A stretch of DNA of 64,000 nucleotides from Kocuria sp. (GCF_030538595.1 NZ_JAUNTS010000004.1:62001-126000); one strand, 5' to 3'; shown: positions 34,008 through 42,941, counted from the stretch's first letter. Notes: generated from the sequence alone by a model not told the origin. Numbers and translations are program-made.

Positions 34008-34673
34008 TCAGCAGACCTTTGGCTCCGCCTCCCACGCGTGGGTGAGTAATTTGCGCAGGACGTGCTGGTCGACGTCGTGCAATTGGTTGATGTAGATGCA
34101 GCTCACGGCGGTGCGGTGCTTGCCCAGGCGGCTGAGCAGTTCTTCTGACCGCGGGTGATTCTGCAGCCCGTAAAGGCTGATCGCGGCCTTGCGCGGGCTG
34201 AAGCCCATGTGGAAGGTGTCGCCCTCCCGGCCGGTGGCGTAGCGGTAATGGACCTGCCCGTAACCGATCATGGACGGCCCCCACATGACGGGCTGCTCTC
34301 CCGTGACCTGGTTGAACATGGCCAACAAGGCCAGTCCTTGCTGCACCCGGCGCGGTGATTCCAACGAGCGGATGAACTCAGCCGGTTCCACGGCAGTCGG
34401 ATGGGTTTTGAGGTCGGCCGCCCCGATGCCGGTGTTACCTGGGGTGACCACAGCGGAACGATCTTGCGGAACGGGCGCCCCGTCCAGCGACAATCCGCGC
34501 TCCACCAGCGCGCCTTGGGCCCTCTCCAACCCGCGGGCTCCCACTCCGTGAAGAGCCAGGAGGTCTTTGTAAGCCACACCGTTCAGGTCTTCCAACGTGT
34601 TGTACCCGGCAGCGCGTAGGGCGCTGCGCGCGGGATTACCCAGGCCGGCGACGTCGTCCAGAGAAGTGCTCAT
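34008..34673 (-). CDS. DUF1801 protein with N-terminal helix-hairpin-helix
   Basis: 221 residues from ATG 34673. Residues 1-55 contain a helix-hairpin-helix pair as in DNA-repair and crossover proteins (SLDDVAGLGNPARSALRAAGYNTLEDLNGVAYKDLLALHGVGARGLERA). The C-terminal 120 residues are DUF1801 (MWGPSMIGYGQVHYRYATGREGDTFHMGFSPRKAAISLYGL...LLSRLGKHRTAVSCIYINQLHDVDQHVLRKLL), a small fold related to YdhG/YjhX that may bind iron or nucleic acid; function unproven. An in-frame extension to 34811 has no homology-like content. TAGTGT 8 nt upstream is a weak -10 candidate. Confidence 0.8.
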   Translation of the reverse strand: MSTSLDDVAGLGNPARSALRAAGYNTLEDLNGVAYKDLLALHGVGARGLERAQGALVERGLSLDGAPVPQDRSAVVTPGNTGIGAADLKTHPTAVEPAEFIRSLESPRRVQQGLALLAMFNQVTGEQPVMWGPSMIGYGQVHYRYATGREGDTFHMGFSPRKAAISLYGLQNHPRSEELLSRLGKHRTAVSCIYINQLHDVDQHVLRKLLTHAWEAEPKVC

Positions 34674-34897
34674 GTTCGCAAACACTACGGCCTGAACACC
34701 GGTGCCCGGGCAAAAGTGACGGCCGGAAGACTCCGCAAAAAAACAGGGTGACCAAGGCCATACAGGCAAGTATTGGCACCCATGGCGTGCTGATTGAGGC
34801 ATGACAGGCAAAATATCGCTGGCATTTCAAAGAAGAAGTATGCAAGTGGCTTCATCAGGTATCAGCAGTGACGCTGATGCAAAACAGGAGGTATTTC

Positions 34898-35629
34898 TTG
34901 TCCACCAGCTGCGGTTGTGGGTGTGCCCGCGCAACCCCGGATGCCTCCGGGAACTTGGCTTTGGATCTGGAATCGCGGTTTGCGTGCGTGAGCAAAGTTC
35001 CCCTGTTCCGGGATCTGCCCATTCAAGAGCGGCGCAGCATTGCCTCCAGGATCACGGCACGAGTTGTCTCCCGCGGTGAGGTGGTTCAGGCCCAAGGTGC
35101 CATGCCGGCGTTGCAGATTGTGCATGCCGGTCAGGTCAAGCAGGTGCGTCTTGCCGCTGATGGTTCCGAACGTCTGCTGCGCATCCTGGGTCCGGGGGAG
35201 TTCATGGGGGAGCACTCGGTCCTCACAGGCACCCCGGCACCACGGATGGCCGCTGCCCTGACCGAAGCCCAGGTGTGCACCCTGTCCCGCTTGGATGTTC
35301 AGCAGTGGTTGGATCAGCGCCCGCAAATGGCGGTGAACATGCTGCAAGCGGTCACGCGGCGCCTGGAAGAAACGGAAGCTCAGTTGGCTTCCCTGGCTGA
35401 CCGCACCGTGGCTCAGCGGCTGGGCGATTACCTGATCACAACCTCCAACGGGGTGGTGGATCAGCCCTTTGAGCTACCGATCAGCAAGAAGGATCTGGCC
35501 AGCCTGATCGGGACCACACCGGAAACCCTGTCCCGGCGCCTGCGCAGTTTGTCCGATCAAGGTGCGCTGTCCTTGGGCTCTGGCCGCTGGATCACAATTC
35601 GGAACAAGGGCCTCCTGGCCGCCGGCTGA
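34898..35629 (+). CDS. Crp/Fnr-family regulator with N-terminal cysteine cluster
   Basis: 243 residues from TTG 34898, fixed by a textbook AGGAGG (34886-34891) 6 nt before it; GTG 34868 and ATG 34877 would place that site inside the gene. N-terminus: Cys5, Cys7 and Cys9 in STSCGCGCA, then Cys30 in RFACVSKVPLF. A cyclic-nucleotide-like beta-barrel follows and a Crp HTH with the recognition helix TTPETLSRRLRSL (about residue 205). The cysteine set plus FNR/FLP-like VPLF block suggests an Fe-S cluster or thiol redox sensor rather than cAMP binding. Target genes unknown; convergent with the patatin gene. Confidence 0.87.
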   Translation: MSTSCGCGCARATPDASGNLALDLESRFACVSKVPLFRDLPIQERRSIASRITARVVSRGEVVQAQGAMPALQIVHAGQVKQVRLAADGSERLLRILGPGEFMGEHSVLTGTPAPRMAAALTEAQVCTLSRLDVQQWLDQRPQMAVNMLQAVTRRLEETEAQLASLADRTVAQRLGDYLITTSNGVVDQPFELPISKKDLASLIGTTPETLSRRLRSLSDQGALSLGSGRWITIRNKGLLAAG

Positions 35630-35675
35630 GAGCTGACTTCCGCCCGTCGATTGCCGCGCGGACTCGCCCCGCTGT

Positions 35676-36653
35676 CTAAAGCCCTAAGAACTCCCGCCAC
35701 CGCGGTAGCTCCCGCTGAGCCTGGACGTACCCGGCGGCGTACGCGGCCTGGAGCCGGTTGATCCGCCGCTCACCGTTGGACACCGGCATGGTGGCCGGGG
35801 TGAAAATCATGGCCTGCCCGGAATCCTGGAGGTCGTACAGCTCCTCCCGCGTGCGGTTGTAGTTGGCGGGGCGGGCATCCAGCGCTTCAACGACGGCGGG
35901 GTGGTTGCGGAACTGCCGCCGGTACACGGAGGCGAATCGTTCGGGCTGTTTGATGTAGCTGCGCTCCCGGGTCAGGATCACCAGGAACTTGGAGAAGCCA
36001 TCCGCCCGGGCGGCGTCGATGGCAATGCCTCCCGTAGGCCCCAGGGCCCCGTCCACCCACGTGGCATCCCGGTAGTGCACCGGTGGCATCAGCACCGGCA
36101 TGGACGACGACGCCCGGACCTGAACCATCAAATCCCGCTGGGACTCCAAATCCTCCCGTGAGAAATAAACGTGCTCTCCGGTGGAGGCATTGAGCGCTCC
36201 GATTCTGTACCGGGCGGGGTTCCGGGTGAAGGTTTGGTAGTCAAACGGTAGGGAGGCGTTGGGCAACCCGGATTTTTCGTAAATGTACTCCGCGTTGAAC
36301 AGGCCCTGCCCGCGGGCAAAGGTGCGCAAGTTGCCGAATTGGGGGTCTTGGGAGAACTCCACAAACGTGCGGCGTGCCCGGGGGGCGTCCCGGGAAATGT
36401 AATTACACGTGTGACTGGCACCGGCGGAGATGCCACCCACCCAGTCAAAATGGATACCGGCCCCCAGCAGGGTGGTCACGGCGCCGGCGGTGTAACTGCC
36501 GCGCATACCGCCGCCCTCAAAAATCAGAGCGGTGTCTGTGACATTGCTGCTCAGCGTTCCGGGACTACTCACCGGGCTGCAACTACTCATCGGGCCAGTA
36601 CCGCCCAGTGGGCTGGCGCTGCTTGATGGGGTGGATTCCGGGTGCTCGGCCAT
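35676..36653 (-). CDS. Patatin-like phospholipase (YjjU/RssA-type)
   Basis: 325 residues from ATG 36653 behind AAAGGAA. A Ser/Pro-rich N-terminal tail of about 40 residues precedes the hydrolase: oxyanion loop IFEGGGMRGSYTAGAV, nucleophile elbow GISAGAS, and the dyad acid in WVDGALGPTGG. This Ser-Asp dyad acts on phospholipid or acyl esters; most bacterial relatives are cytoplasmic and of unknown substrate. A longer frame (to 36812) runs into the GntR gene and is rejected. The 82 bp between it and GntR show no clear promoter, so read-through from the GlcNAc regulator operon is possible. Confidence 0.88.
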   Translation of the reverse strand: MAEHPESTPSSSASPLGGTGPMSSCSPVSSPGTLSSNVTDTALIFEGGGMRGSYTAGAVTTLLGAGIHFDWVGGISAGASHTCNYISRDAPRARRTFVEFSQDPQFGNLRTFARGQGLFNAEYIYEKSGLPNASLPFDYQTFTRNPARYRIGALNASTGEHVYFSREDLESQRDLMVQVRASSSMPVLMPPVHYRDATWVDGALGPTGGIAIDAARADGFSKFLVILTRERSYIKQPERFASVYRRQFRNHPAVVEALDARPANYNRTREELYDLQDSGQAMIFTPATMPVSNGERRINRLQAAYAAGYVQAQRELPRWREFLGL

Positions 36654-36735
36654 GGGTGACGGTTCCTTTGCTGGATCCTGCTGGTGTTCTTGGAGCCTAA
36701 ACCTGATCTGTGACCACCTGCGGGTCAGTCGCAGA

Positions 36736-37452
36736 TCACGCCACCACTTCCATGTGGAGTTGGTAGCGATCCGCTCGGTACACGGAAATCGAATACTCAA
36801 TGGGTATTTCACGGTCGTTCGGGTGAGGCTGTGTAGGGGTGCTGAATGATCGGCGATGAAACACCAGCACCGGGGTACCCGGGGTTATCTGCAGGAGGGC
36901 TGCATCGGTTGCGGTGGCCGCCTGGGCTTGAACCGTCTGCTCGGCGCGAGTCACGGGGGTTCCAGCCCGGCTCAGCATGGCGTACAACGAGTGCTCCCAG
37001 TCGGAGCTGACCGGCAACACCCCGGTGGGCACCCAACTGTCATCGACGCTCACGGGAACCCCGTCTCCCAAGCGCAGCCGCCGGACCCGCAGGGCACGGT
37101 CTGCCCCAAGGTGGGCAGCGGCATGTTCCGGGGCTTGTCCCTCCTGAACCAGGTCCACGCGGGTTGATGGCCTCAACCCTGCGGCGCGCATGTCCTCATT
37201 GAATGAAGCCAGATGAAGGCGCGACCTGGCCATGCCGTGGGCCACAAAAGTTCCGCGCCCATGTTCCCGGATCAGCAGACCGTCGTTGACCAGCTGAGCT
37301 ATGGCGTGGCGCACCGTGATTCGGGAAACGCCAAAGTCCACCACCAATTGACGTTCGCCGGGCAATCTGTCACCCACCGTGAGGTCCTGCTGGATCATGT
37401 GTTCCAGCGCATCACGTAGCTGAGCGTGTTTTGCCCCTGATGGTGTGCTCAC
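36736..37452 (-). CDS. GntR/UTRA-family regulator (NagR/DasR-like)
   Basis: 238 residues: GntR winged helix at the N-terminus (LRDALEHMIQQDLTVGDRLPGERQLVVDFGVSRITVRHAIAQLVNDGLLIREHGRGTFVA) and a UTRA effector domain (LASFNEDMRAAGLRPSTRVD...VDDSWVP...VLVFHRRSF). UTRA regulators of this group bind GlcNAc-6-P or GlcN-6-P and leave DNA sites near ACTGGTCTAGACCAGT. It lies 9 bp downstream of EIIA, in the EIIB-EIIA-gntR unit, and a matching operator lies at 38245. Probably the repressor of the whole GlcNAc regulon. Confidence 0.9.
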   Translation of the reverse strand: MSTPSGAKHAQLRDALEHMIQQDLTVGDRLPGERQLVVDFGVSRITVRHAIAQLVNDGLLIREHGRGTFVAHGMARSRLHLASFNEDMRAAGLRPSTRVDLVQEGQAPEHAAAHLGADRALRVRRLRLGDGVPVSVDDSWVPTGVLPVSSDWEHSLYAMLSRAGTPVTRAEQTVQAQAATATDAALLQITPGTPVLVFHRRSFSTPTQPHPNDREIPIEYSISVYRADRYQLHMEVVA

Positions 37453-37461
37453 CTGCCGTGC

Positions 37462-37920
37462 TCAGGTGCTCAACTGGAAAAGCGGCTGGCCGGGGACCAC
37501 CAGCCCCACGGTGGGTTGCGTGATCTGACCCGAATCCCCGTCCATGAGCACGACCGGGCTGATCAGGTTGTAACCCTGAGCGCGCACCGCTGCGGCGTCC
37601 ACGTGCAGCATCGCCTGGCCGGCCGTCACGGTCTGCCTTTTCTCCACCAGGACTTCAAAACCGGCACCTTTGAGCTGAACAGTGTCAATCCCCACGTGCA
37701 CCAAAACCCCCAGGCCGGATTCAGCCACCAAGGCCACAGCATGCGGCATGGCTTTCATGACCGTGCCGGAAATGGGGGCGACGACGGTCAGGTGCGCAAC
37801 GTCGTCGTCGGGAATCACTGCGGCACCGGGGCCCAGCATCCCCTGGGCGAACACCGGATCCGGGACATCGCTCAAGGCGACGGCAGTGCCGCCGAACGGG
37901 GTGAGGACGGGCGTGCTCAC
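37462..37920 (-). CDS. PTS glucose-type EIIA component
   Basis: 152 residues, a stand-alone Crr-like EIIA. The phosphorylated His75 is in GVLVHVGIDTVQLKG and the second active-site His60 in KAMPHAVALVAE; the ending NLISPVVLMDG is also typical. GTG 37920 overlaps the EIIB stop codon (GTGA), so translation is coupled. It passes phosphate from HPr to EIIB for uptake of GlcNAc or glucose. Confidence 0.92.
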   Translation of the reverse strand: MSTPVLTPFGGTAVALSDVPDPVFAQGMLGPGAAVIPDDDVAHLTVVAPISGTVMKAMPHAVALVAESGLGVLVHVGIDTVQLKGAGFEVLVEKRQTVTAGQAMLHVDAAAVRAQGYNLISPVVLMDGDSGQITQPTVGLVVPGQPLFQLST

Positions 37921-38147
37921 AGGAGATCCTGGATGTCTTCGGCCAGGTTTTCCGCCTCCGGGCCCACCACAACTTGAACCACTGTGCCTGCCACCATCAC
38001 CCCGTGGGCTCCCAGAGACTTCAGGGTCTCCTGGTCCACCAGGGAGCTGTCCACCACCTCCGTGCGCAGGCGGGTGATGCAGCCTTCGATTTCTTCCACG
38101 TTCTCAGCGCCACCCAGGGCGGCCAGAATCTCTTGGGGCTTGGACAT
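37917..38147 (-). CDS. PTS EIIB component (glucose/GlcNAc family)
   Basis: 76 residues, a stand-alone EIIB. Phospho-acceptor Cys23 is in the conserved EIEGCITRLR motif; the second half SLGAHGVMVAGTVVQVVVGPEAENLAEDI completes the domain. First gene of a minus-strand unit with EIIA and GntR, divergent from the EIIC gene across the operator at 38245. Confidence 0.92.
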   Translation of the reverse strand: MSKPQEILAALGGAENVEEIEGCITRLRTEVVDSSLVDQETLKSLGAHGVMVAGTVVQVVVGPEAENLAEDIQDLL

Positions 38148-38244
38148 GACTCCTCCTTGCGCAAGTACATCCGGGATTGATGTGTTGAGCTGTTTCCCAG
38201 ACTATTGACAGCTTCTCATGTGGTCCGTCACAGTGACCAACAAC

Positions 38245-38260
38245 ACTGGTTATGACCAGT
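38245..38260. promoter_or_regulatory. DasR/NagR-type operator between EIIB and EIIC
   Basis: ACTGGTTATGACCAGT: perfect 6-bp arms, 4-nt centre. It agrees with the known dre consensus (A-G/C-TGGTCTAGACCA-G/C-T) except in the central bases. It lies 37 bp before the EIIC start and 98 bp from the EIIB start. A TTGACA at 38205-38210 may be a plus-strand -35 element. Confidence 0.75.
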
Positions 38261-38296
38261 TGAATGCACTGTACGGGAGACGGAGAGGGCCAGTCC

Positions 38297-39649
38297 ATGC
38301 CGCTGCTGGGGATTCTGGGTGCCAGCGCCCATCAAAAAGCTGAAGGTAAGGAACCGTCCAAGACGCTGCAGGTCTTGCAACGCCTGGGCCGTAGCCTCAT
38401 GTTGCCCATCGCCAGTTTGCCCGTGGCAGCACTGCTCATGCGGCTGGGGCAGGACGATCTCTTGGGCCGGTTCGACGGCCTTCACACGGTGGCGGCCGTC
38501 ATTGGTTCAGCCGGTAGCACGCTGTTCGAGAACCTGGGGCTGCTGTTCGCGGTGGGTATCGCCTTCGGTTTTGCCAAGAAGGGCGATGGCTCCACGGCCT
38601 TGGCCGCTGTGGTGGGTTACCTCGTCCTGCTGGCGGTCTTTGATGCCATGGCCCCTGTGGTGCTTCCCGCAGGCCCGGACGGTGCACCGCCGGTCATCAA
38701 CTACGGCGTGCTGGCAGGCATCATCATCGGTTTGGTGACTGCCAAACTCTGGGAGCGGTTTCACAGAACCAAGTTGCCGGACTGGTTGGGATTCTTTGGT
38801 GGGCGCCGCCTTGTGCCCATGATGGTGGCCGGGGCCGCCGTGATCCTGGGCGTTCTCCTGGCTTTCCCCTACCCCCTGTTTGCCTCGGGTCTGTTGTGGA
38901 CCGGTGAAACCGTGGCGGACAACGCCGTTTTGGGCGGCGGAATTTTTGGATTCGTCAACCGGCTGCTCATCCCATTGGGATTGCACCACCTGTGGAACTT
39001 CTTTCCGTGGTTCCAGCTGGGTGATTTTGAGGGTGCCCACGGGGACATTGCCCGGTTCTTTGCGGGTGATCCATCTGCCGGAATCTTCACCACGGGTTTC
39101 TTCCCCATCATGATGTTTGCCCTTCCCGCAGCCGCTTTGGCCATCACCCATGAGGCTCGTCCGGAGAACCGCAAGGCCGTGGGTGGTGTGATGCTCTCCG
39201 TGGGGCTGACCGCATTTGTCACGGGTATCACCGAACCCCTGGAATTTGTCTTCATGTTCGTGGCCTGGCCGCTTTATCTGGTGCACGCAGTGCTGACCGG
39301 TACCTCTTTGGCGCTGGTCAATGCGTTGGACATTCACATGGGTTTTGGCTTCTCAGCGGGTGCCATTGACTACGTCATGAACTTTGGGCTTGGCCAGCGT
39401 GCATGGATGCTGATTCCCATTGGACTGATGTATGCGGTGATCTACTACATCCTCTTCCGGGTGGTCATTCGCTTCTGGAATCTGCGGACTCCCGGCCGTG
39501 AGGGCGACGGCGACACCTCCATGGCCGTGGACCCGCAGCTGCAGAAGGCTGGAGCCAAGAGTGCAAAGGCGGGGTCTGGGCGTGCCAAGGAACCCAGCCC
39601 CCGCAACAACCCCGCATCCGATCAGCCGAACCCTGAAGGGCAGGTCTGA
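38297..39649 (+). CDS. PTS EIIC component, N-acetylglucosamine/glucose type
   Basis: 450 residues from ATG 38297, with GGAGAGG upstream. It is the EIIC channel only: LQRLGRSLMLPIASLPVAALLMRLGQ, GIAFGFAKKGDGSTALAAVVGYLVL, LIPLGLHHLWNFFPWFQ, and the sugar-binding ITEPLEF motif. About 10 spans. A Gly/Lys/Pro-rich C-terminal tail of about 55 residues replaces the EIIB domain that many homologues carry fused here, and that EIIB is encoded separately just upstream. nagB begins 3 bp downstream. With NagA/NagB alongside, GlcNAc is the likely sugar. Confidence 0.9.
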   Translation: MPLLGILGASAHQKAEGKEPSKTLQVLQRLGRSLMLPIASLPVAALLMRLGQDDLLGRFDGLHTVAAVIGSAGSTLFENLGLLFAVGIAFGFAKKGDGSTALAAVVGYLVLLAVFDAMAPVVLPAGPDGAPPVINYGVLAGIIIGLVTAKLWERFHRTKLPDWLGFFGGRRLVPMMVAGAAVILGVLLAFPYPLFASGLLWTGETVADNAVLGGGIFGFVNRLLIPLGLHHLWNFFPWFQLGDFEGAHGDIARFFAGDPSAGIFTTGFFPIMMFALPAAALAITHEARPENRKAVGGVMLSVGLTAFVTGITEPLEFVFMFVAWPLYLVHAVLTGTSLALVNALDIHMGFGFSAGAIDYVMNFGLGQRAWMLIPIGLMYAVIYYILFRVVIRFWNLRTPGREGDGDTSMAVDPQLQKAGAKSAKAGSGRAKEPSPRNNPASDQPNPEGQV

Positions 39650-39652
39650 CCC

Positions 39653-40438
39653 ATGGAAGTTGTCATTGTGGAAAGCCAGGAACAGGCCGGCGCCTTGGTG
39701 GCAGACGCCGTCGTTGAATTGGTGCAGTCCAAGCCGAACCCGGTGCTGGGGGTGGCCACGGGTTCCAGTCCGGGTGCGGTCTACCGTGAGCTGGGGCGGC
39801 GGGTGACGGCGGGGGAACTGAGCCTGGCATCGGCTCAGGCCTTCATGCTGGATGAGTACGTTGGCCTGAGTGCTGATCACCCGCAGCGCTACCGGACGGT
39901 GATCGACCGTGAATTCGTGCGACCAACAGACATCAAACCGGAGAATGTTCACGGCCCTGACGGTGCGGCACAGGACATTGCTGCTGCCTGCGCCGATTAC
40001 GAACGTGCCATTGCCGGCGCCGGTGGAATCGACCTTCAGATATTGGGCATAGGTTCGGACGGTCACATTGCATTCAACGAACCCGGGTCATCGCTGGGCT
40101 CGCGGATGCGCTTGAAAACCCTGACAAAACAGACCCGGGTGGACAACGCTCGGTTCTTTGACAACGACGTCGCCACGGTCCCCCGGCACTGCCTCACCCA
40201 GGGTGTTGCCACCATCATGGAGGCCGGTCATCTGGTGCTGCTGGCCTTTGGGCAGGCCAAAGCGGAGGCCGTGCATCACCTGGTGGAAGGCTCCGTGTCC
40301 GCCATGTGGCCTGCCACCGCTTTGCAGTTCCACCCGCATGTCACGGTGGTTCTGGATGAGGCCGCGGCGTGCCGTCTGCAGTTGGCCTCCTACGCTCGGC
40401 AGGCCTGGGAGTCCAAGCCGGACTGGCAGGGACTGTGA
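39653..40438 (+). CDS. nagB: Glucosamine-6-phosphate deaminase
   Basis: 261 residues, the usual length. Converts glucosamine-6-phosphate to fructose-6-phosphate and ammonia. Conserved sites: ATGSSPGAVYREL (phosphate binding), LDEYVGLSADHPQRYRTVI, and GIGSDGHIAFNEPGSSLGSRMR holding the catalytic Asp and His. The GTG of nagA overlaps its stop codon. The EIIC-nagB-nagA order gives a complete GlcNAc import and degradation unit. Confidence 0.95.
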   Translation: MEVVIVESQEQAGALVADAVVELVQSKPNPVLGVATGSSPGAVYRELGRRVTAGELSLASAQAFMLDEYVGLSADHPQRYRTVIDREFVRPTDIKPENVHGPDGAAQDIAAACADYERAIAGAGGIDLQILGIGSDGHIAFNEPGSSLGSRMRLKTLTKQTRVDNARFFDNDVATVPRHCLTQGVATIMEAGHLVLLAFGQAKAEAVHHLVEGSVSAMWPATALQFHPHVTVVLDEAAACRLQLASYARQAWESKPDWQGL

Positions 40439-41607
40439 GAGCAGAGCAGCTGATCCTGCATGCCCAGCGGGTGATCTTCCCCCAGGGTCCGGCGCGCCCC
40501 GGATGGGTGCAAGTGCGTGGTTCGCAGATCGTTGACGCGGGACCTGGCGGGGTTCCGGATCACGACGGGAGCGCTGAGGTTCGCAGACTCGGGGAGAACA
40601 TCCTGGCCCCGGGCTTGGTTGACATGCACGTACACGGTGGGGGAGGAGCAGCTTTCACGGAAGGCGGGGAGGCCGCCCAAGCGGTTTTGGCTGCACACCG
40701 TGCGCGCGGCACCACCAGCATGGTGGCCTCCCTGGTCACAGACACCATCAACAATCTGGAACGGCAAATCTGGCAGTTGGTCCCGCTGTGCCAAGCCGGT
40801 GAGCTGGCGGGCATCCATCTGGAGGGCCCGTGGCTTTCTCCGCGCCGCTGCGGTGCCCACGATCCTGACTTGCTGATCGACCCCAACCTGGCAGACCTGA
40901 ACCGACTGCTTGATGCAGGAGACGGGCACATCCGGATGGTCACGCTGGCTCCCGAACGCCCCGGTGCCTCGGAGGCCATCAAGGTGTTGCACTCGCGGGG
41001 GGTGGTGGCTGCTGTGGGACACACCGATGCCTCCGATGAGCAGACGGAGGCAGCCATCCACGCCGGAGCCACCGTTGGAACGCATCTGTTCAATGCTTTA
41101 CCTTCCGTGCATCATCGCAAGCCAGGGCCTATCCCACAGCTCCTTTCCGATCCAACCGTGGTGGTGGAGCTGATTGCCGACGGCGTCCACGTCCACCCCT
41201 CCGTCCTGCGGATGGCCGTTGCTGCCGCCCAGGGGCGGTTTGCGCTCATCACAGATGCCATGTCCGCCGCGGGGAAACCGGATGGTTCCTACCGCCTGGG
41301 GCCGCTGGACGTGGACGTGGTGGATGGGGTGGCGCGTATCCGGGACACCGGGGCCATCGCTGGGTCCACCCTGACGCTGGACCAGGCCGTGCAGTATGCG
41401 ATCCAGACGGTGGGGGTGGGGCTGGAAGTGGCCGTGCGGGCGGCGTCGTCGATCCCGGCTCAGGTGCTGGGACTGGCAGGTGTTGGGCGCATCCAAGCGG
41501 GGGCGCGTGCGGATCTGGTGGTGTTCGATGCGCAGCTGAATGTGCAAGAAGTGCTGCGCGGTGGCGTGCGTTGCGGGCCGGAGTGGGATGATCGTGGGTA
41601 TGTCTGA
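40435..41607 (+). CDS. nagA: N-acetylglucosamine-6-phosphate deacetylase
   Basis: 390 residues from GTG 40435 (GTGA overlap with nagB). Amidohydrolase fold with LVDMHVHGGGG near residue 65, metal Glu in HLEGPWLSPRRCGAHD, His in VGHTDAS and HLFNALPSVHHRKPG, and catalytic Asp in LITDAMSAAG. It removes acetate from GlcNAc-6-P, giving the NagB substrate. A longer frame to 40369 lies inside nagB and is not used. Confidence 0.93.
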   Translation: MRAEQLILHAQRVIFPQGPARPGWVQVRGSQIVDAGPGGVPDHDGSAEVRRLGENILAPGLVDMHVHGGGGAAFTEGGEAAQAVLAAHRARGTTSMVASLVTDTINNLERQIWQLVPLCQAGELAGIHLEGPWLSPRRCGAHDPDLLIDPNLADLNRLLDAGDGHIRMVTLAPERPGASEAIKVLHSRGVVAAVGHTDASDEQTEAAIHAGATVGTHLFNALPSVHHRKPGPIPQLLSDPTVVVELIADGVHVHPSVLRMAVAAAQGRFALITDAMSAAGKPDGSYRLGPLDVDVVDGVARIRDTGAIAGSTLTLDQAVQYAIQTVGVGLEVAVRAASSIPAQVLGLAGVGRIQAGARADLVVFDAQLNVQEVLRGGVRCGPEWDDRGYV

Positions 41608-42820
41608 CCTGTCTGCCGCCGCACCCCAGAACCCGCCCGTGACCTTCCCCGTGGCTGACCGCTACGCCGGAGTGACCACCACAGCGGTGCGGGATCTGTT
41701 GGACGTGCTCTCCCAGGGCAACGTCATTTCCTTTGCGGGCGGCGCCCCGGCCGCGGAGTTTTTTGCTGCGGAGGACATCCGCGCCAGCTTCGATTGGGTA
41801 TTTGCCAACCGCCCCGCCAAGGCGTTGCAGTACGCCTCCACACCGGGTGAGCCGGAGTTGCGCGAACAGGCCGCGGCGCGGGTTTCACGCTCCATCCCCA
41901 CCCGAGCCGATCAGATTCAGGTGACCACAGGCTCCCAGGAGGCCATTTATCTGGTGGGTAACGCCATGCTGAACCCGGGCGACGTCGTCCTGGTGGAACG
42001 CCCCACCTACCTTGCCGCGGTGCAAGCCTTTGCATCCTCCGGTGCCCGGATGATCGGCATTCCCGCGGACGACGACGGCGCTCGCCCCGATGCGCTGGAA
42101 GACCTGATCCGCGAACACCAGCCCAAGTTTGTGTACCTGATCCCCACGTTTCAGAACCCGTCCGGGGTGTGCATGCCGGCCGTGCGGCGCCAGGAGATCG
42201 CGGACGTGCTGCTGCGCACCGGAACTCCGCTGGTGGAGGACGACCCCTACGGCGAGTTGCGGTTTGCGGGCGAACCCATCCCGCAGATTTCGGCCCTGCC
42301 GGGCATGGCGCATCAAAGCCTGCTGCTGAACTCGATTTCCAAGATCATGGCGCCCGGAATCCGGATGGGATGGATTCGCGGTGAAGGGCCGATCATGAAC
42401 ACCATTTCCATTGCCAAGGAGGCCATGGGGCTGCATTCCTCGGTGGTGGACCAGCTGGCGGTGGCGCGGTATCTGGAGGCGTACGACGTCGACGCCCACA
42501 TCCGCACCGTGGTGGAGGTTTACAAACAACGGCGTGACGGGATGCGGCGGGAGATTCTGGAGATTGTGCCCGAAGGTGCCACCGTGACCTCACCGGATGG
42601 TGGCATGTTCTTGTGGGCGGCGTTGGGCAACGGTATTGACACCACTGCGCTGTTGCCGATTGCCGTGCAGGAGGGCGTGGCGTTTGTGCCCGGCGAATCT
42701 TTTTTTGCCCATGATCCCGACCGTTCCACCATGCGTCTGTCCTACGTGACCAACCCACCGGAAGTCATCAGTGAAGGACTGGACCGTCTGGCTCGCGCCT
42801 TGGATCGCTGGCGCGGGTGA
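41588..42820 (+). CDS. PLP-dependent aminotransferase, class I/II (MocR/2-aminoadipate type)
   Basis: 410 residues from ATG 41588 (GGAG 5 nt upstream); ATG 41600 is an alternative. Both overlap the end of nagA, so it may be the last gene of the GlcNAc operon. Fold-type I marks: ISFAGGAPAAEFF at the N-terminus, TTGSQEAIYLVGNAMLNPGDVVLVERPTY, IPTFQNPSGVCM, EDDPYGELRF, and the PLP Lys in NSISKIMAPGIRMGWI. It lacks the GntR domain of true MocR regulators, so it should be an enzyme, probably with a 2-oxo acid such as 2-oxoglutarate or 2-oxoadipate. Relation to GlcNAc use is unclear. Confidence 0.87.
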   Translation: MIVGMSDLSAAAPQNPPVTFPVADRYAGVTTTAVRDLLDVLSQGNVISFAGGAPAAEFFAAEDIRASFDWVFANRPAKALQYASTPGEPELREQAAARVSRSIPTRADQIQVTTGSQEAIYLVGNAMLNPGDVVLVERPTYLAAVQAFASSGARMIGIPADDDGARPDALEDLIREHQPKFVYLIPTFQNPSGVCMPAVRRQEIADVLLRTGTPLVEDDPYGELRFAGEPIPQISALPGMAHQSLLLNSISKIMAPGIRMGWIRGEGPIMNTISIAKEAMGLHSSVVDQLAVARYLEAYDVDAHIRTVVEVYKQRRDGMRREILEIVPEGATVTSPDGGMFLWAALGNGIDTTALLPIAVQEGVAFVPGESFFAHDPDRSTMRLSYVTNPPEVISEGLDRLARALDRWRG

Positions 42821-42941
42821 AGTCGTGAAGGATCACGGTGACCCAGAGTTGGCATCCTGCGGCCGGATGTGGCGGGCCCAGCATGGATCACTGAGTCAGG
42901 CCCAACGCGGTCGTTTCAAGGCTGCAGACCGCGGAGCACCG

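Noticed and set aside
41588-42820. MocR-type transcriptional regulator
   Set aside because: The aminotransferase fold is present but there is no N-terminal GntR helix-turn-helix, so an enzyme is the better call.
42821-42941. Fluoride riboswitch before the crcB pair
   Set aside because: No match to the crcB-motif pseudoknot sequence could be seen in the gap.
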